The notes beneath the pieces were generated by a model. It was not told the origin of the DNA, made no database searches, and saw only the letters and a list, made by a program, of their open reading frames with translations. A stretch of 39,313 bases of DNA from an uncultured Bacilli bacterium. Lineage in GTDB: Bacteria > Bacillota_I > Bacilli_A > RF39 > UBA660. A program made the position numbers and the translations under genes. The stretch is taken from the NCBI GenBank assembly GCA_910580135.1, contig CAJTXC010000002.1, positions 1 through 39,313 on the forward strand, in the 5' to 3' direction. Positions 22,470-30,243 of this stretch are shown here, in pieces (position 1 is the stretch's first letter; the number at the start of each line of letters is the position of its first letter).

Positions 22470-24857
22470 ATGAAATTAATGGTTGATAAAGTTGAGTTTA
22501 AAAGCAAACCAAGTGGAAATGAAATAGCTCAAATTCAAAATAGATTTAAAGATGAAAATACACTAAAAGAAATAAGCGTAACAGAACTATTTGACTATAT
22601 AAAAAAAGGATATACTTTTGTTCCCGGTGTTACTAAAGGCGGTGCAAAGAATGAAAATTGGGAGCAACAACAAGTTATCTTTATTGATGTAGATAATGAT
22701 GATAGAAACAATATACTTACACCTAAACAAGCTATATCTAAATTTAAAGAAAAGAATATTGAAGTCCTAGGTTATTACCATACATTTAGTAGTACTAATG
22801 AAATACCACGTTATAGACTTATTTTATTATTAGATAAACCTATAACTGAAAAATCTAAAATGGAATTCATACTGAAGACATTAATAGATTATATAGGTGG
22901 AGATAATGCTTGTAAAAATCTTGCTAGAATTTTTTATGGTACTAATGGAGATGAAAAAGAAGTTATTCTTCTTAACTCTGGAGCTACTATTACATTTGAT
23001 GAAATTATTTCACTAAATAATCAAATTCAAAAAGCTAAAGATTATGGAAATGATTTAAATAAATTAGTAAAAAAGTTTGATTTATTAGAGTACATGAAGA
23101 AAGATAATAATGTTACCTATATTTCAAATGATAGAGTGAATTTTGAAACTTGTTCTATTTGTGGACATAAAGACTGTTTACGTTATTATCCTAAAACGAA
23201 TTCATTTTATTGTTTTGGAAAAAATGGTAATACTGGTGGAACTATTATTGAGTATCTTATGGCAACAAAGAATATGGATAAAAAAGAAGCTATAGAGTAT
23301 TTTAAACATGATATTTTAAGGCTTTCTGATAATCAAGAGAGTAAACCTGATAACTTCGATATACTATTAAAAACTGTAAAAAATCAAATTAAAAGTCTAG
23401 GCTTTCCCGATAATATAGTTAATGAAGAAAACTTTATTTGGATAAGTGAAAATATGAAAATACTTTGTCCTTATCTAGCTGATTTCTTTAGAAAAAATGT
23501 TAATTATATTTTTGTAAAAGATAGAGCTACTCACGAGACACTTAAATACTTTTATTTTAATAATTACTATGAGCGTAAAGCTGATGAAGAAATAAGAGGG
23601 ATTATAAAACAATTTATACCTATGCCTTTACAAAAATCTTCACAATTTAACGAAGTTTTTAATCTACTATTGACTGACTTAAATTTTGTGAATGTAGATG
23701 AACTAAACAAAGAAAATATTATAAACTTTCAAAATGGTATTTTTCATATAGATACGTGGAAGTTAGAAAAGCATTCTCCAAAGTATTTATCTACAATAAG
23801 GATTCCATGTGAATATCATGAAGATGTTCCTACCCCTGAAACTAAGTATTTTGATAACTTTATCAATACACTAACCAACGGAGATAATGAAATTAAAAAA
23901 TTACTGTTTCAAGTAATGGGTGTAGCAATTTCTAATGTTGCAGGTTATAGAATGAAAAAAGCTATTTTAATGTATGGTAAAGGAAATACTGGTAAATCTG
24001 TATTAAAAAACTTTTTAACTTCAATTATTGGAAAAGAAAACTGCACTAATATTGATTTAAAAGAGCTAGAAGATAAATTTGGTAAAATCAATTTATTACA
24101 TAAAAGAATGGCTGGATCTAATGACATGAGTTTCGTTAAAATAAAAGAACTAGAAACTTTTAAACAAGCAGTAGGTGGAGACCTAATACATGGTGCTGAT
24201 AAATTCGAAAAAGCAATTGATTTTAAATTTAAAGGTGTATTCTGGTTTTGTGCAAATGAACTACCAAAATTTGGAGGAGATCAAGGAGACTGGGTTTATG
24301 ACCGATTTATTGTAGTTGAATGCAAAAATGTTATTCCTAATGACAAGCAGGATAAAGAGCTTGTTGAACACCTTTTAGAAGAAAAAGAATACATTGTATC
24401 TCTTGCTTTAAAAGGCTTAAAAGAAGTTATAGACAACAAATATCGTTATGACATACCTCAAAGCTGTATATTGTTAAATGAACAATATAAAATTGATAAC
24501 AATAGCTTTAGAACCTTTTTACAAGAATGTTGTATTGATAGAGTACCTGGAGCAAAAATCGAAGATACGAATTGTACTAAAGGAAAAATACACAAAGTGT
24601 ATAAACAATGGTACAAAGATAATTATCGTGGTGGTTTTTATGAAACAACTAGCGAAATTAAAAAGATTTTAGAAAATATGGATAAATACCATATTATCAA
24701 AACCAATAACGGTAATGAATATTATAAGGACTTTACTTTAAAAGAAGAAATACAACGAGAATACAAAGACCTTTTAGGAATTCTAGATATTCCACCTGTT
24801 GAAACAATAAAACCAGAAGATGTTGGATTAGAAGATATGGATGAATTAACATTCTAA
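22470..24857 (+). CDS. Primase-helicase (PrimPol-like, CHC2-type zinc finger, SF3/D5 helicase)
   Basis: A 795-residue replication protein. Residues 65-160 look like a primase-polymerase domain: VIFIDVDNDD (D73, D75 as metal ligands), GYYHTFSSTN (H104), RYRLILLLD and LARIFYG. Residues 225-262 are a CHC2-like zinc finger: CSICGHKDC, then FYCFGKNGNTGGTIIEYL. After a D5_N-like linker comes an SF3 helicase with Walker A GKGNTGKS (503-510), the GSNDMS and GADKFEKAIDFKFKGVFW sensor segments, and NELPKFGG with an arginine-finger region DRFIVVEC. Such proteins unwind the origin and prime synthesis for plasmids, phages and satellites. GAGAGGAG precedes ATG 22470. The repeat-rich stretch just downstream is the likely origin it acts on. 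Confidence 0.9.
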   Translation: MKLMVDKVEFKSKPSGNEIAQIQNRFKDENTLKEISVTELFDYIKKGYTFVPGVTKGGAKNENWEQQQVIFIDVDNDDRNNILTPKQAISKFKEKNIEVLGYYHTFSSTNEIPRYRLILLLDKPITEKSKMEFILKTLIDYIGGDNACKNLARIFYGTNGDEKEVILLNSGATITFDEIISLNNQIQKAKDYGNDLNKLVKKFDLLEYMKKDNNVTYISNDRVNFETCSICGHKDCLRYYPKTNSFYCFGKNGNTGGTIIEYLMATKNMDKKEAIEYFKHDILRLSDNQESKPDNFDILLKTVKNQIKSLGFPDNIVNEENFIWISENMKILCPYLADFFRKNVNYIFVKDRATHETLKYFYFNNYYERKADEEIRGIIKQFIPMPLQKSSQFNEVFNLLLTDLNFVNVDELNKENIINFQNGIFHIDTWKLEKHSPKYLSTIRIPCEYHEDVPTPETKYFDNFINTLTNGDNEIKKLLFQVMGVAISNVAGYRMKKAILMYGKGNTGKSVLKNFLTSIIGKENCTNIDLKELEDKFGKINLLHKRMAGSNDMSFVKIKELETFKQAVGGDLIHGADKFEKAIDFKFKGVFWFCANELPKFGGDQGDWVYDRFIVVECKNVIPNDKQDKELVEHLLEEKEYIVSLALKGLKEVIDNKYRYDIPQSCILLNEQYKIDNNSFRTFLQECCIDRVPGAKIEDTNCTKGKIHKVYKQWYKDNYRGGFYETTSEIKKILENMDKYHIIKTNNGNEYYKDFTLKEEIQREYKDLLGILDIPPVETIKPEDVGLEDMDELTF

Positions 24858-24883
24858 TCCAATTTAATCTTAAGGGATATTTA

Positions 24884-25195
24884 TTTCACTAGAAGTGAAA
24901 ATTAAAGTGAAAAATATTCTAATCAAATACTAAGTAGATATTGATAAAATTAACAGTTAAGTGAAAAAGTGAAATTAAATTTATATTTATAATATTTATT
25001 ATTTATATTTTTTAATCAAAAAATAAAATCATTTACAAAATAAATAAATATAAATAATAGAGTTTTTTCACTTTCTCACTAATACCTACTTTTCCTACTT
25101 TATTTACAATAAACAAAACAAAAATAATATTCACTTATATCATCCCTACTTTAATATTTTTATCACTTCATCTACAAAAAAAATCCCTAGTGAAA
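24884..25195. repeat. Iteron-like AGTGAAA array, candidate replication origin
   Basis: A 312-base, very AT-rich gene-free stretch after the primase-helicase gene. Seven exact copies of AGTGAAA occur on either strand (plus: 24894, 24906, 24960, 24968, 25189; minus: 24884, 25066), with near-matches at 25074, 25129 and 25161. The first pair forms a palindrome TTTCACT-AGA-AGTGAAA (24884-24900). Three CCTACTTT-like repeats (near 25085, 25095, 25145) lie within it. Repeats, AT-richness and position beside the helicase fit an origin of replication. Confidence 0.55.
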
Positions 25196-25340
25196 AAAGC
25201 ATACGATAATACCAACTTAATTAAGTATAGTATTTTGGGTTCAAAACGCATAAACACGAACTTTAGAACCAGTTCCGAAATGTTTAGGGGTTTTTAACTG
25301 ATTACGGAGGGCTTATTTCTATTAACACCTATATAATTTA
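25196..25340. promoter_or_regulatory. Gene-free leader of the small recombinase, possible resolution site
   Basis: Contains a perfect 12-bp palindrome ACTTAATTAAGT (25215-25226) and the inverted pair TTCAAAACG / CGAACTTTAGAA nearby. It sits just before a Tn3/invertase-type recombinase gene, the usual place of a res site. No clear three-subsite pattern is visible. Confidence 0.35.
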
Positions 25341-25360
25341 TTTATAAGGAGGAAATAGAA

Positions 25361-25969
25361 ATGGATAATAGTAGAATTTATGGGTATGTAAGGGTGTCAT
25401 CGAGGCAGCAGCACACAGACCGCCAAGTACAAGCATTAATTGAAAATGGAGTTGATGAAAGATTTATATTCATAGATAAACAAAGTGGGAAAGACTTCAA
25501 CCGTGAACAATACCAAATTTTAAAAAATGCTTTAAGAAATGGAGATACACTATATGTAAAGTCGCTGGATCGATTTGGTAGGAACTATTCCCAAATCATA
25601 GAAGAATATTCTTCTATTGTAGATTTAGGGGTTAATCTTGTTATTTTAGATATGCCTCTTCTTGATACCAGACAAAATGATGATTTAATGCGCAAATTTG
25701 TAAATAATTTAGTTTTACAGATTTTAAGTTTTGTCGCAGAAAATGAACGTAAATACATAAAAAGTAGACAGGCTGAGGGAATTTCTATAGCAAAAGCAAA
25801 AGGAGTTAAATTTGGAAGACCAAGAATAGACTATCCAGAAAATTGGAATAGTGTCATTAAGCGTTGGGAAAACAAAGAAATTACTGGAGTTCAAGCTCAA
25901 AGAGAACTAGGACTTAAACATAATACATTTTATAACCTATACAGAAAACAACAAGAAATGAAAAAGTAG
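25361..25969 (+). CDS. Small serine recombinase (resolvase/invertase family)
   Basis: 202 residues. The N-terminal catalytic domain has IYGYVRVSSRQQHTDRQVQA with the nucleophile serine in VSS, LKNALRNGDTLYVKSLDRFG with the active-site arginine in SLDRFGR, and the long E-helix ILSFVAENERKYIKSRQAEG. A C-terminal helix-turn-helix (ITGVQAQRELGLKHNTFYNL) binds DNA. Such enzymes act as dimers or tetramers that resolve multimers or invert segments. GGAGG lies 7 nt before ATG 25361. With the origin beside it, a multimer-resolution role in the replicating circular form is likely. It is separate from the large integrase 42 nt downstream. Confidence 0.93.
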   Translation: MDNSRIYGYVRVSSRQQHTDRQVQALIENGVDERFIFIDKQSGKDFNREQYQILKNALRNGDTLYVKSLDRFGRNYSQIIEEYSSIVDLGVNLVILDMPLLDTRQNDDLMRKFVNNLVLQILSFVAENERKYIKSRQAEGISIAKAKGVKFGRPRIDYPENWNSVIKRWENKEITGVQAQRELGLKHNTFYNLYRKQQEMKK

Positions 25970-26010
25970 TAATCAGTACATCTAAACTAAAAAAGAAAAG
26001 AGTGATATAA

Positions 26011-27516
26011 ATGAAAGGAAATGCTAAATTATATTTACGATATAGCTCTTCTAGTCAAGACCCTCAAACTATAGAGGTACAAAGAAAGAAATGTCTTGAA
26101 TATGCTAAAAGATTAAATTTAAATGTTATTGGTGAGTATGTTGATGAAGCACAAACCGGAAGAAACGATAATAGAAAAGCATTTAAACAAATGCTAGAAG
26201 ACAGTAAAAGTGGAGATTTTCAATATATCATAGTTTTTAAATTGGATAGGTTTGCACGTTCAATGCAAGTAAGTATTAATAGTCAAGCAGAATTAGAGAA
26301 AAACGGTGTCGAGGTATTATCTACTTGTGAAGAACTACCTCATAATGCTAGTGGTAAATTCATGAAAGGTATCTATCAATTAGTAGCTGAATTCTACTCT
26401 AATGACTATGCAGAACGCATTAGTAATGGACTTGCAAACAACGCCTCTAAATCTCTAACAACAGGTAATAATGTTCCTTTAGGATTTAAAATAAATAAAG
26501 AAACAAAAGAATTTGAAATTGATGAGGTATACGCTCCAATAGTAAAAGAAATATTTGAACGTTACGCTAAAGGAGATACAGTTGTAGACATTACAAGTGA
26601 TTTGAATGAAAGAGGATATGTAACTAAAAAAGGAAATAAATTTAATAAAAATAGCTTACATCGTATGCTTGTTAATGAGAAATATATAGGTATTTATATA
26701 TACAAAGGTCAAATTATGCCTAAACGTATACCTAGAATAATAAGTGATGAGTTATTTAATGAAGTACAAGAGGTAATGGAAAAGAACAAAAAAGCACCAG
26801 CTAGACAAAAAGCGTTTACAGAATATTTATTAACACAAAAACTGTTTTGTGGATATTGTAAAGAAATGATGACAGGTTACTCAGCTAAGAAGAAATACAA
26901 CTATTATGGATGTAAGGGAAAAAAACAACATAAGTGTAACAAATTACCGGTTCATAAGGATTTTATAGAAGATTTAGTGTTTGATGAAACTAAGAACTTC
27001 TTAAATAATCAAAAAAATATAGATATGATAATTAAAGAAATTGAAAATATCGCTAAAAGAGAACGTGATGATAGAGGTTTAAAAGAGTTTAAAAAACAAC
27101 TTAAAACAGAACAAAGAAAAAAAGAAAATCTATTAAACGCACTAGCTAATTGTAGTGATGAAGACATAAGACAGGATATATACGAAAAAATGGGTTCAAT
27201 AAAAGCTAGTATTGAACGTATAACATTTGAAATTTCTAAAATTGAAACTCCAATAGATACTATGCTACTAGATAAAATAAACTTTGTTATAGAGGAGATG
27301 AAAAATGGAAATATCAAGGATATAAAGTTCAAGAAACTACTAATTAATATGTTTATAAGTGAAATTTACTTATATGATGATATGGTTACTATTGTATTTT
27401 TAACAACAAAAAAGAAGAACATTAAGTTCTCCGATGATTTATTAAAACAAACTAAAAGTTTGTTTAATACTACTATGGTGGAGCTGACGAGAGTCGAACT
27501 CGTGTCCGAAAAATAG
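26011..27516 (+). CDS. Large serine integrase, ending inside ssrA
   Basis: 501 residues with the full large-serine-recombinase order: a catalytic domain (YLRYSSSSQDPQTIEVQRKK, with the serine near residues 12-14; FKLDRFARS), a recombinase domain (about 155-260), a zinc ribbon (CGYCKEMM, then YYGCKGKKQHKCNK, about 288-312) and a coiled coil (about 330-430). It joins attP and attB through a 2-base staggered break, without resolution partners in the integration direction. The last 14 or so codons (from 27475 on) lie across attR in the antisense of ssrA, so the host supplies the C-terminal residues and stop codon. In the excised circle the frame would run on into the left end and give a different tail. 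AAAAGAG precedes ATG 26011. Confidence 0.94.
   Translation: MKGNAKLYLRYSSSSQDPQTIEVQRKKCLEYAKRLNLNVIGEYVDEAQTGRNDNRKAFKQMLEDSKSGDFQYIIVFKLDRFARSMQVSINSQAELEKNGVEVLSTCEELPHNASGKFMKGIYQLVAEFYSNDYAERISNGLANNASKSLTTGNNVPLGFKINKETKEFEIDEVYAPIVKEIFERYAKGDTVVDITSDLNERGYVTKKGNKFNKNSLHRMLVNEKYIGIYIYKGQIMPKRIPRIISDELFNEVQEVMEKNKKAPARQKAFTEYLLTQKLFCGYCKEMMTGYSAKKKYNYYGCKGKKQHKCNKLPVHKDFIEDLVFDETKNFLNNQKNIDMIIKEIENIAKRERDDRGLKEFKKQLKTEQRKKENLLNALANCSDEDIRQDIYEKMGSIKASIERITFEISKIETPIDTMLLDKINFVIEEMKNGNIKDIKFKKLLINMFISEIYLYDDMVTIVFLTTKKKNIKFSDDLLKQTKSLFNTTMVELTRVELVSEK
27445..27465. repeat. Right attP arm and hairpin
   Basis: AAACAAACT (27445-27453) and AGTTTGTTT (27457-27465) form a 9-bp hairpin, and 27454-27465 is the inverse of the left arm at 14410-14421. 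On the minus strand it is a stem followed by TTTTAAT, 11 nt after the tmRNA CCA, so it can replace the lost ssrA terminator. Confidence 0.55.
27473..27482. repeat. attR core of the ssrA element
   Basis: CTATGGTGGA, the same as 14386-14395. It covers the CCA end of ssrA; the crossover dinucleotide is probably one of the GG or GA steps within it, near the symmetry centre of the rebuilt attP. Confidence 0.8.
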
Positions 27517-27841
27517 TCCACTATAGCCTCTACAAGTTTAGTTAGTAATTAAGGTTTAATTAAATGATAAAGGTAACTAACATACCCACCATATAACGAG
27601 TTTAGTAAAATTCATTACTCTTTCCTAAACAAAAAGAATAGTATAACTCACTAAAATTGAGCCTCTTTAAAAGCACGTGAGTAAAACTTAAAAAGAAGCG
27701 CTTTCTCTATTAGAGACTAGGCAGCACAAGCTGCGAAAGCATAATTATTTGTTTTGTTATTTATTTTTTGTTTGCACGTAAGGAGTGCCTTCCACTTGCA
27801 ACTATAGATTCATCTTTTTCGTCGAAACCAATAACAGCCCC
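27476..27841 (-). ncRNA. ssrA: tmRNA (ssrA)
   Basis: 366 nt. The 5' GGGGCUG (27841-27835) pairs with the 3' CAGCUCC-ACCA (27487-27476). The tRNA-like part shows GGTTTCGAC after the acceptor and the T-arm GAGTTCGACTC at the 3' side. The tag reading frame ends YAFAACAA with a TAG at 27717-27719; starting at the AAC about 12 nt after the PK1 3' strand (TGCAA) it reads NKTNNYAFAACAA. tmRNA with SmpB rescues stalled ribosomes and tags the nascent protein for proteolysis. smpB and rnr lie 2-6 kb away. The gene is the insertion target of the 13-kb element and is left intact by it. A TGC-TATAAT promoter lies upstream. Confidence 0.95.
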
Positions 27842-27860
27842 ATAAATAAATAACATACAT

Positions 27861-27869
27861 ATTATAGCA
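27861..27869 (-). promoter_or_regulatory. ssrA promoter (extended -10)
   Basis: TGC-TATAAT on the minus strand (-10 at 27861-27866), about 13-20 nt before the mature 5' end; the -35 is weak. Confidence 0.6.
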
Positions 27870-27887
27870 CATTTTAATAAATTTTAA

Positions 27888-27916
27888 TTGTTAAATTTTG
27901 ACATATTTTGTATAAT
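27888..27916 (+). promoter_or_regulatory. Promoter of the phosphodiester glycosidase-like gene
   Basis: TTGTTA (27888-27893), 17-nt spacer, TATAAT (27911-27916); AGGTGAT follows and the ATG is at 27933. A TTGACA at 27898 is only 7 nt from the -10 and cannot be the partner. Confidence 0.6.
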
Positions 27917-27932
27917 TAGTTTAGGTGATATT

Positions 27933-29258
27933 ATGAAGAAGAACGATAAAACAGAAGTGTTAAACTTAGAAGTATTAAAATCAAAGGAAAAGAAGGATAG
28001 AAAAGTCTTATTTTTTAGAATTTTACCATTAATAATGATACCTTTTCTATTTGTGTTAACAATTATTTCTACTCATTCTACAAGATTGGTAATAATACCC
28101 ATTAATTATTTAGTTTATATATTATTATCTTTATTTATATATCTATTAATAACTAGTTTTTTCGTTATCAAAAGAAAAGAAAAAATAAAGTTAACTAAAA
28201 AGAAAAAAGTAAAAAAAATAGTTTTAATTTCAACATTAACATTATACATACTTGGATGTGCATCAGGATTATTCTTACTATATGGTCCATACGATAAATT
28301 TAGAACCTGGTTTATATCAACATCAATGAGCACTATGAATCATCAATACATATGTAAATGGTTTTATAGTGATGAAGAAATTAATAAGGTTATAAAAAAC
28401 AATTATTTAATAGAAGTTGATGAAGAAACTAATACTGATTTAATTAATATGGAAGAAGAAACTTATGCTAACGAATACGAAAAACAAATTTTGCAAAGGG
28501 ATAAAGACGCCGATTATAAAATAATAGAGCTAGAGGTAAACGGACAAAAGGCTTATTTAGCTGCTATATATGATCCAAGTAAAGTAAAAGCTGCTGTTTC
28601 TAGAAGTGTTGGAACATACGGACAATATGCTACCAAAATCGCAGAAGATAATAAAGCTATACTTGCAACTAATGGTGGAGGCTTTAGTAATGCACCTGGA
28701 AATCAAACAGGTGGTCGTCCAATAGGTGTTACCATTGTAAATGGAAAAGTAATAACGGATAATAATTATGGTATTGATAATCAAGCTGGTGGCTTAATTG
28801 GTATGACTTATGATAATAAATTAGTTTTAATCAAAAATGCTAGTGCCGCGAAAGCTAGAAGTATGAATGTACGTGATGGTGTAACATGGGGACCATTCCT
28901 AATAGTAAATGGTAAAAAGTCATTTATCAAAGGTAATGGTGGATGGGGATATGCCGCTAGAACAGCAATTGGACAAAGAAGTGATGGTATAATATTATTA
29001 CTCGTTGTAAATAGTAATTCTACAAGAACAAAAGGTGCAAACATGTCAGATTTAACCGAAATAATGAGTAACTATGGTGCTGTTAATGCCGCTAATTTAG
29101 ATGGAGGAACTTCATCAGTTATGGTTTTACCTAAAAAAGAAGCTATAAAATATAAAAGTTCATGCGTAGATAATTATTGTTATATAAATGATCCTGTCGA
29201 TTCTGCATTACAACATAAAACCCGTGGTATACCTTCTACAATAATTGTTACAAAATAA
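27933..29258 (+). CDS. Membrane-anchored phosphodiester glycosidase (NAGPA-domain) protein
   Basis: 441 residues from ATG 27933, 5-6 nt after AGGTGAT. The N-terminal 110 residues hold about three membrane helices (PLIMIPFLFVLTIIS, ILLSLFIYLLITSFFVI, LYILGCASGLFLL); a linker leads to an extracellular domain (about 190-441) with the phosphodiester glycosidase (exopolysaccharide/NAGPA) pattern: LATNGGGFSNAPGNQTGG, GMTYDNKLVLIKNA, DGVTWGPFLIVNGK, AARTAIGQRSDG and VNAANLDGGTSSVMV. Such domains remove phosphate-linked sugar caps from glycans and occur in cell-surface polymer pathways. It stands alone behind a good promoter and a bidirectional terminator. The likely substrate is a wall or surface glycopolymer; this is inferred. 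Confidence 0.88.
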   Translation: MKKNDKTEVLNLEVLKSKEKKDRKVLFFRILPLIMIPFLFVLTIISTHSTRLVIIPINYLVYILLSLFIYLLITSFFVIKRKEKIKLTKKKKVKKIVLISTLTLYILGCASGLFLLYGPYDKFRTWFISTSMSTMNHQYICKWFYSDEEINKVIKNNYLIEVDEETNTDLINMEEETYANEYEKQILQRDKDADYKIIELEVNGQKAYLAAIYDPSKVKAAVSRSVGTYGQYATKIAEDNKAILATNGGGFSNAPGNQTGGRPIGVTIVNGKVITDNNYGIDNQAGGLIGMTYDNKLVLIKNASAAKARSMNVRDGVTWGPFLIVNGKKSFIKGNGGWGYAARTAIGQRSDGIILLLVVNSNSTRTKGANMSDLTEIMSNYGAVNAANLDGGTSSVMVLPKKEAIKYKSSCVDNYCYINDPVDSALQHKTRGIPSTIIVTK

Positions 29259-29284
29259 AAGATTCCACTAAAGGAATCTTTTTT
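29257..29284. terminator. Bidirectional terminator
   Basis: Arms AAAAGATTCC (29257-29266) and GGAATCTTTT (29273-29282), loop ACTAAA, shared by two converging genes. Confidence 0.75.
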
Positions 29285-29759
29285 AATCTTCGCATGTAGC
29301 CCCTAATGATTTATACATTGTTTTTAATCCATTAACCGTTAATTCATTATTACTATTCATAGCTGCTTTTATTGCTGTATTATCATCACTAAACTTTTTA
29401 AGATCCATCTTTGAATAATCTATTTCAACATCTGCACTAACAGCATTACTATCCTTAACAATTTCATACTTGTATCCACCATACTCTTTATTATATTTTT
29501 CATAAGTAGAATTAAGTGTTGTCTCGAAATAATCTAATATTGATTCTTGTTCACTTGATACAACCTCTTTTGTCTTAACACTTTTAACAGCATCACCTTT
29601 AGTATAAATATTGTATTCGGATTTGATTTCATAGCCATTAGCTAAATTGTTTTGACTAGAAATACATTTTATAATCTTTTCTTCTTCAGATTTAATACCA
29701 CAGCCACAAAGTATAGTAACTACTAATAATACCACTACTAATTTTAAAAACTTTTTCAC
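29283..29759 (-). CDS. DUF1307-like (YehR-type) lipoprotein
   Basis: 158 residues from GTG 29759, 8-9 nt after AAGGAG; a GTG at 29780 overlaps that site and is rejected. A basic start (MKKFLKL), a hydrophobic core (VVVLLVVTI) and the lipobox LCGC mark a signal-peptidase II lipoprotein. The mature part (QNNLANGYEIKSEYNIYTKG, then KYNKEYGGYKYEI and VSADVEIDYSKMDLKKF) resembles the YehR/DUF1307 family of small exported lipoproteins, whose role is not established. An extended -10 TGT-TATAAT lies at 29782-29790, just after the smpB terminator. Confidence 0.75.
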   Translation of the reverse strand: MKKFLKLVVVLLVVTILCGCGIKSEEEKIIKCISSQNNLANGYEIKSEYNIYTKGDAVKSVKTKEVVSSEQESILDYFETTLNSTYEKYNKEYGGYKYEIVKDSNAVSADVEIDYSKMDLKKFSDDNTAIKAAMNSNNELTVNGLKTMYKSLGATCED

Positions 29760-29791
29760 TTTATTCTCTCCTTCTGACACAATTATAACAC

Positions 29792-29818
29792 AAAAGCACG
29801 AATTAGTATCGTGCTTTT
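29792..29818 (-). terminator. smpB terminator
   Basis: Perfect 10-bp arms AAAAGCACGA (29792-29801) and TCGTGCTTTT (29809-29818), overlapping the smpB stop codon. Confidence 0.7.
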
Positions 29819-30243
29819 ATCTTATCTAAATCTCTTTTAATATCTTTTTCTTTTATTGATTGTCTTTTATCATAAAGTTTCTTACCTTTAGCTACACCAA
29901 GTAATATTTTAGCTTTGCCATTTTTTAAATATAGCTTAACAGGAACTAAAGAATAGCCTTCTTTATCTACTTTATCTCTTATTTTATATATTTCTTTTTT
30001 ATGTAAAAGAAGCTTTCTTTCTCTTCTTTCATCATGGTTAAATCTATTTCCTTCTTCGTAAGTAGATATAAACATATTAGTTAAAAATATTTCTCCATTT
30101 TTAACCCTAGCATAACTATCTTTTAAATTGGCACTTCCTTTTCTAATCGATTTTATTTCTGTACCAGTTAAAACTATACCAGTTTCATATGTATCTTCTA
30201 TAAAGTAATCAAAGCTTGCTTTTTTGTTTTTTATTTCTATCAT
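29803..30243 (-). CDS. smpB: SsrA-binding protein SmpB
   Basis: 146 residues, normal SmpB length. Motifs: [56 protein letters not shown] and [12 protein letters not shown], ending in the Lys/Arg-rich tail [20 protein letters not shown] that reaches into the ribosomal mRNA channel. SmpB binds the tRNA-like part of tmRNA (27476-27841 in this window) and delivers it to stalled ribosomes. It overlaps the stop of the CapA-like gene by one base (TAATG), so translation is coupled. rnr lies directly before that gene, giving the conserved rnr-smpB-ssrA cluster with insertions. Confidence 0.97.
   Translation of the reverse strand: MIEIKNKKASFDYFIEDTYETGIVLTGTEIKSIRKGSANLKDSYARVKNGEIFLTNMFISTYEEGNRFNHDERRERKLLLHKKEIYKIRDKVDKEGYSLVPVKLYLKNGKAKILLGVAKGKKLYDKRQSIKEKDIKRDLDKIKARY

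Larger units (their letters stand above)
14386..27482. mobile_element. 13.1-kb serine-recombinase integrative element in the 3' end of ssrA
   Basis: Bounded by a 10-bp direct repeat at 14386-14395 and 27473-27482. The large serine integrase gene is at the right edge, beside ssrA. Joining right end to left end gives an attP in which AAAAGTTTGTTT (27454-27465) and AAACAAACTTTT (14410-14421) form perfect 12-bp inverted arms 31 nt apart, centred on the shared core, as expected for serine-integrase sites. Joining the two flanks gives ssrA followed by its terminators. Content: an XRE control locus, a nuclease-like gene, a sortase and its likely substrate, OB-fold and SSB proteins, a primase-helicase, a candidate origin and two serine recombinases. 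No relaxase, secretion, capsid or terminase gene is seen, so it would need help to move between cells (IME or satellite-like). Confidence 0.85.

Noticed and set aside
24884..25195. CRISPR array
   Set aside because: The repeats are 7 bases long, on both strands and irregularly spaced; no cas gene is present.
14386..27482. Prophage or conjugative element
   Set aside because: No capsid, portal, terminase, lysis, relaxase, coupling-protein or type IV secretion gene can be recognised among its genes.
27759..27780. GCA in the tmRNA as resume codon, giving a four-residue tag ANKK then TAA
   Set aside because: That GCA is part of TGCAA, which pairs with TTGCA as the 3' strand of pseudoknot 1. By analogy with Bacillus tmRNA the resume codon is about 12 nt later, in the frame that ends YAFAACAA.
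27898..27916. TTGACA followed by TATAAT as a promoter
   Set aside because: The spacing is only 7 nt; TTGTTA at 27888-27893 with a 17-nt spacer is the workable pair.
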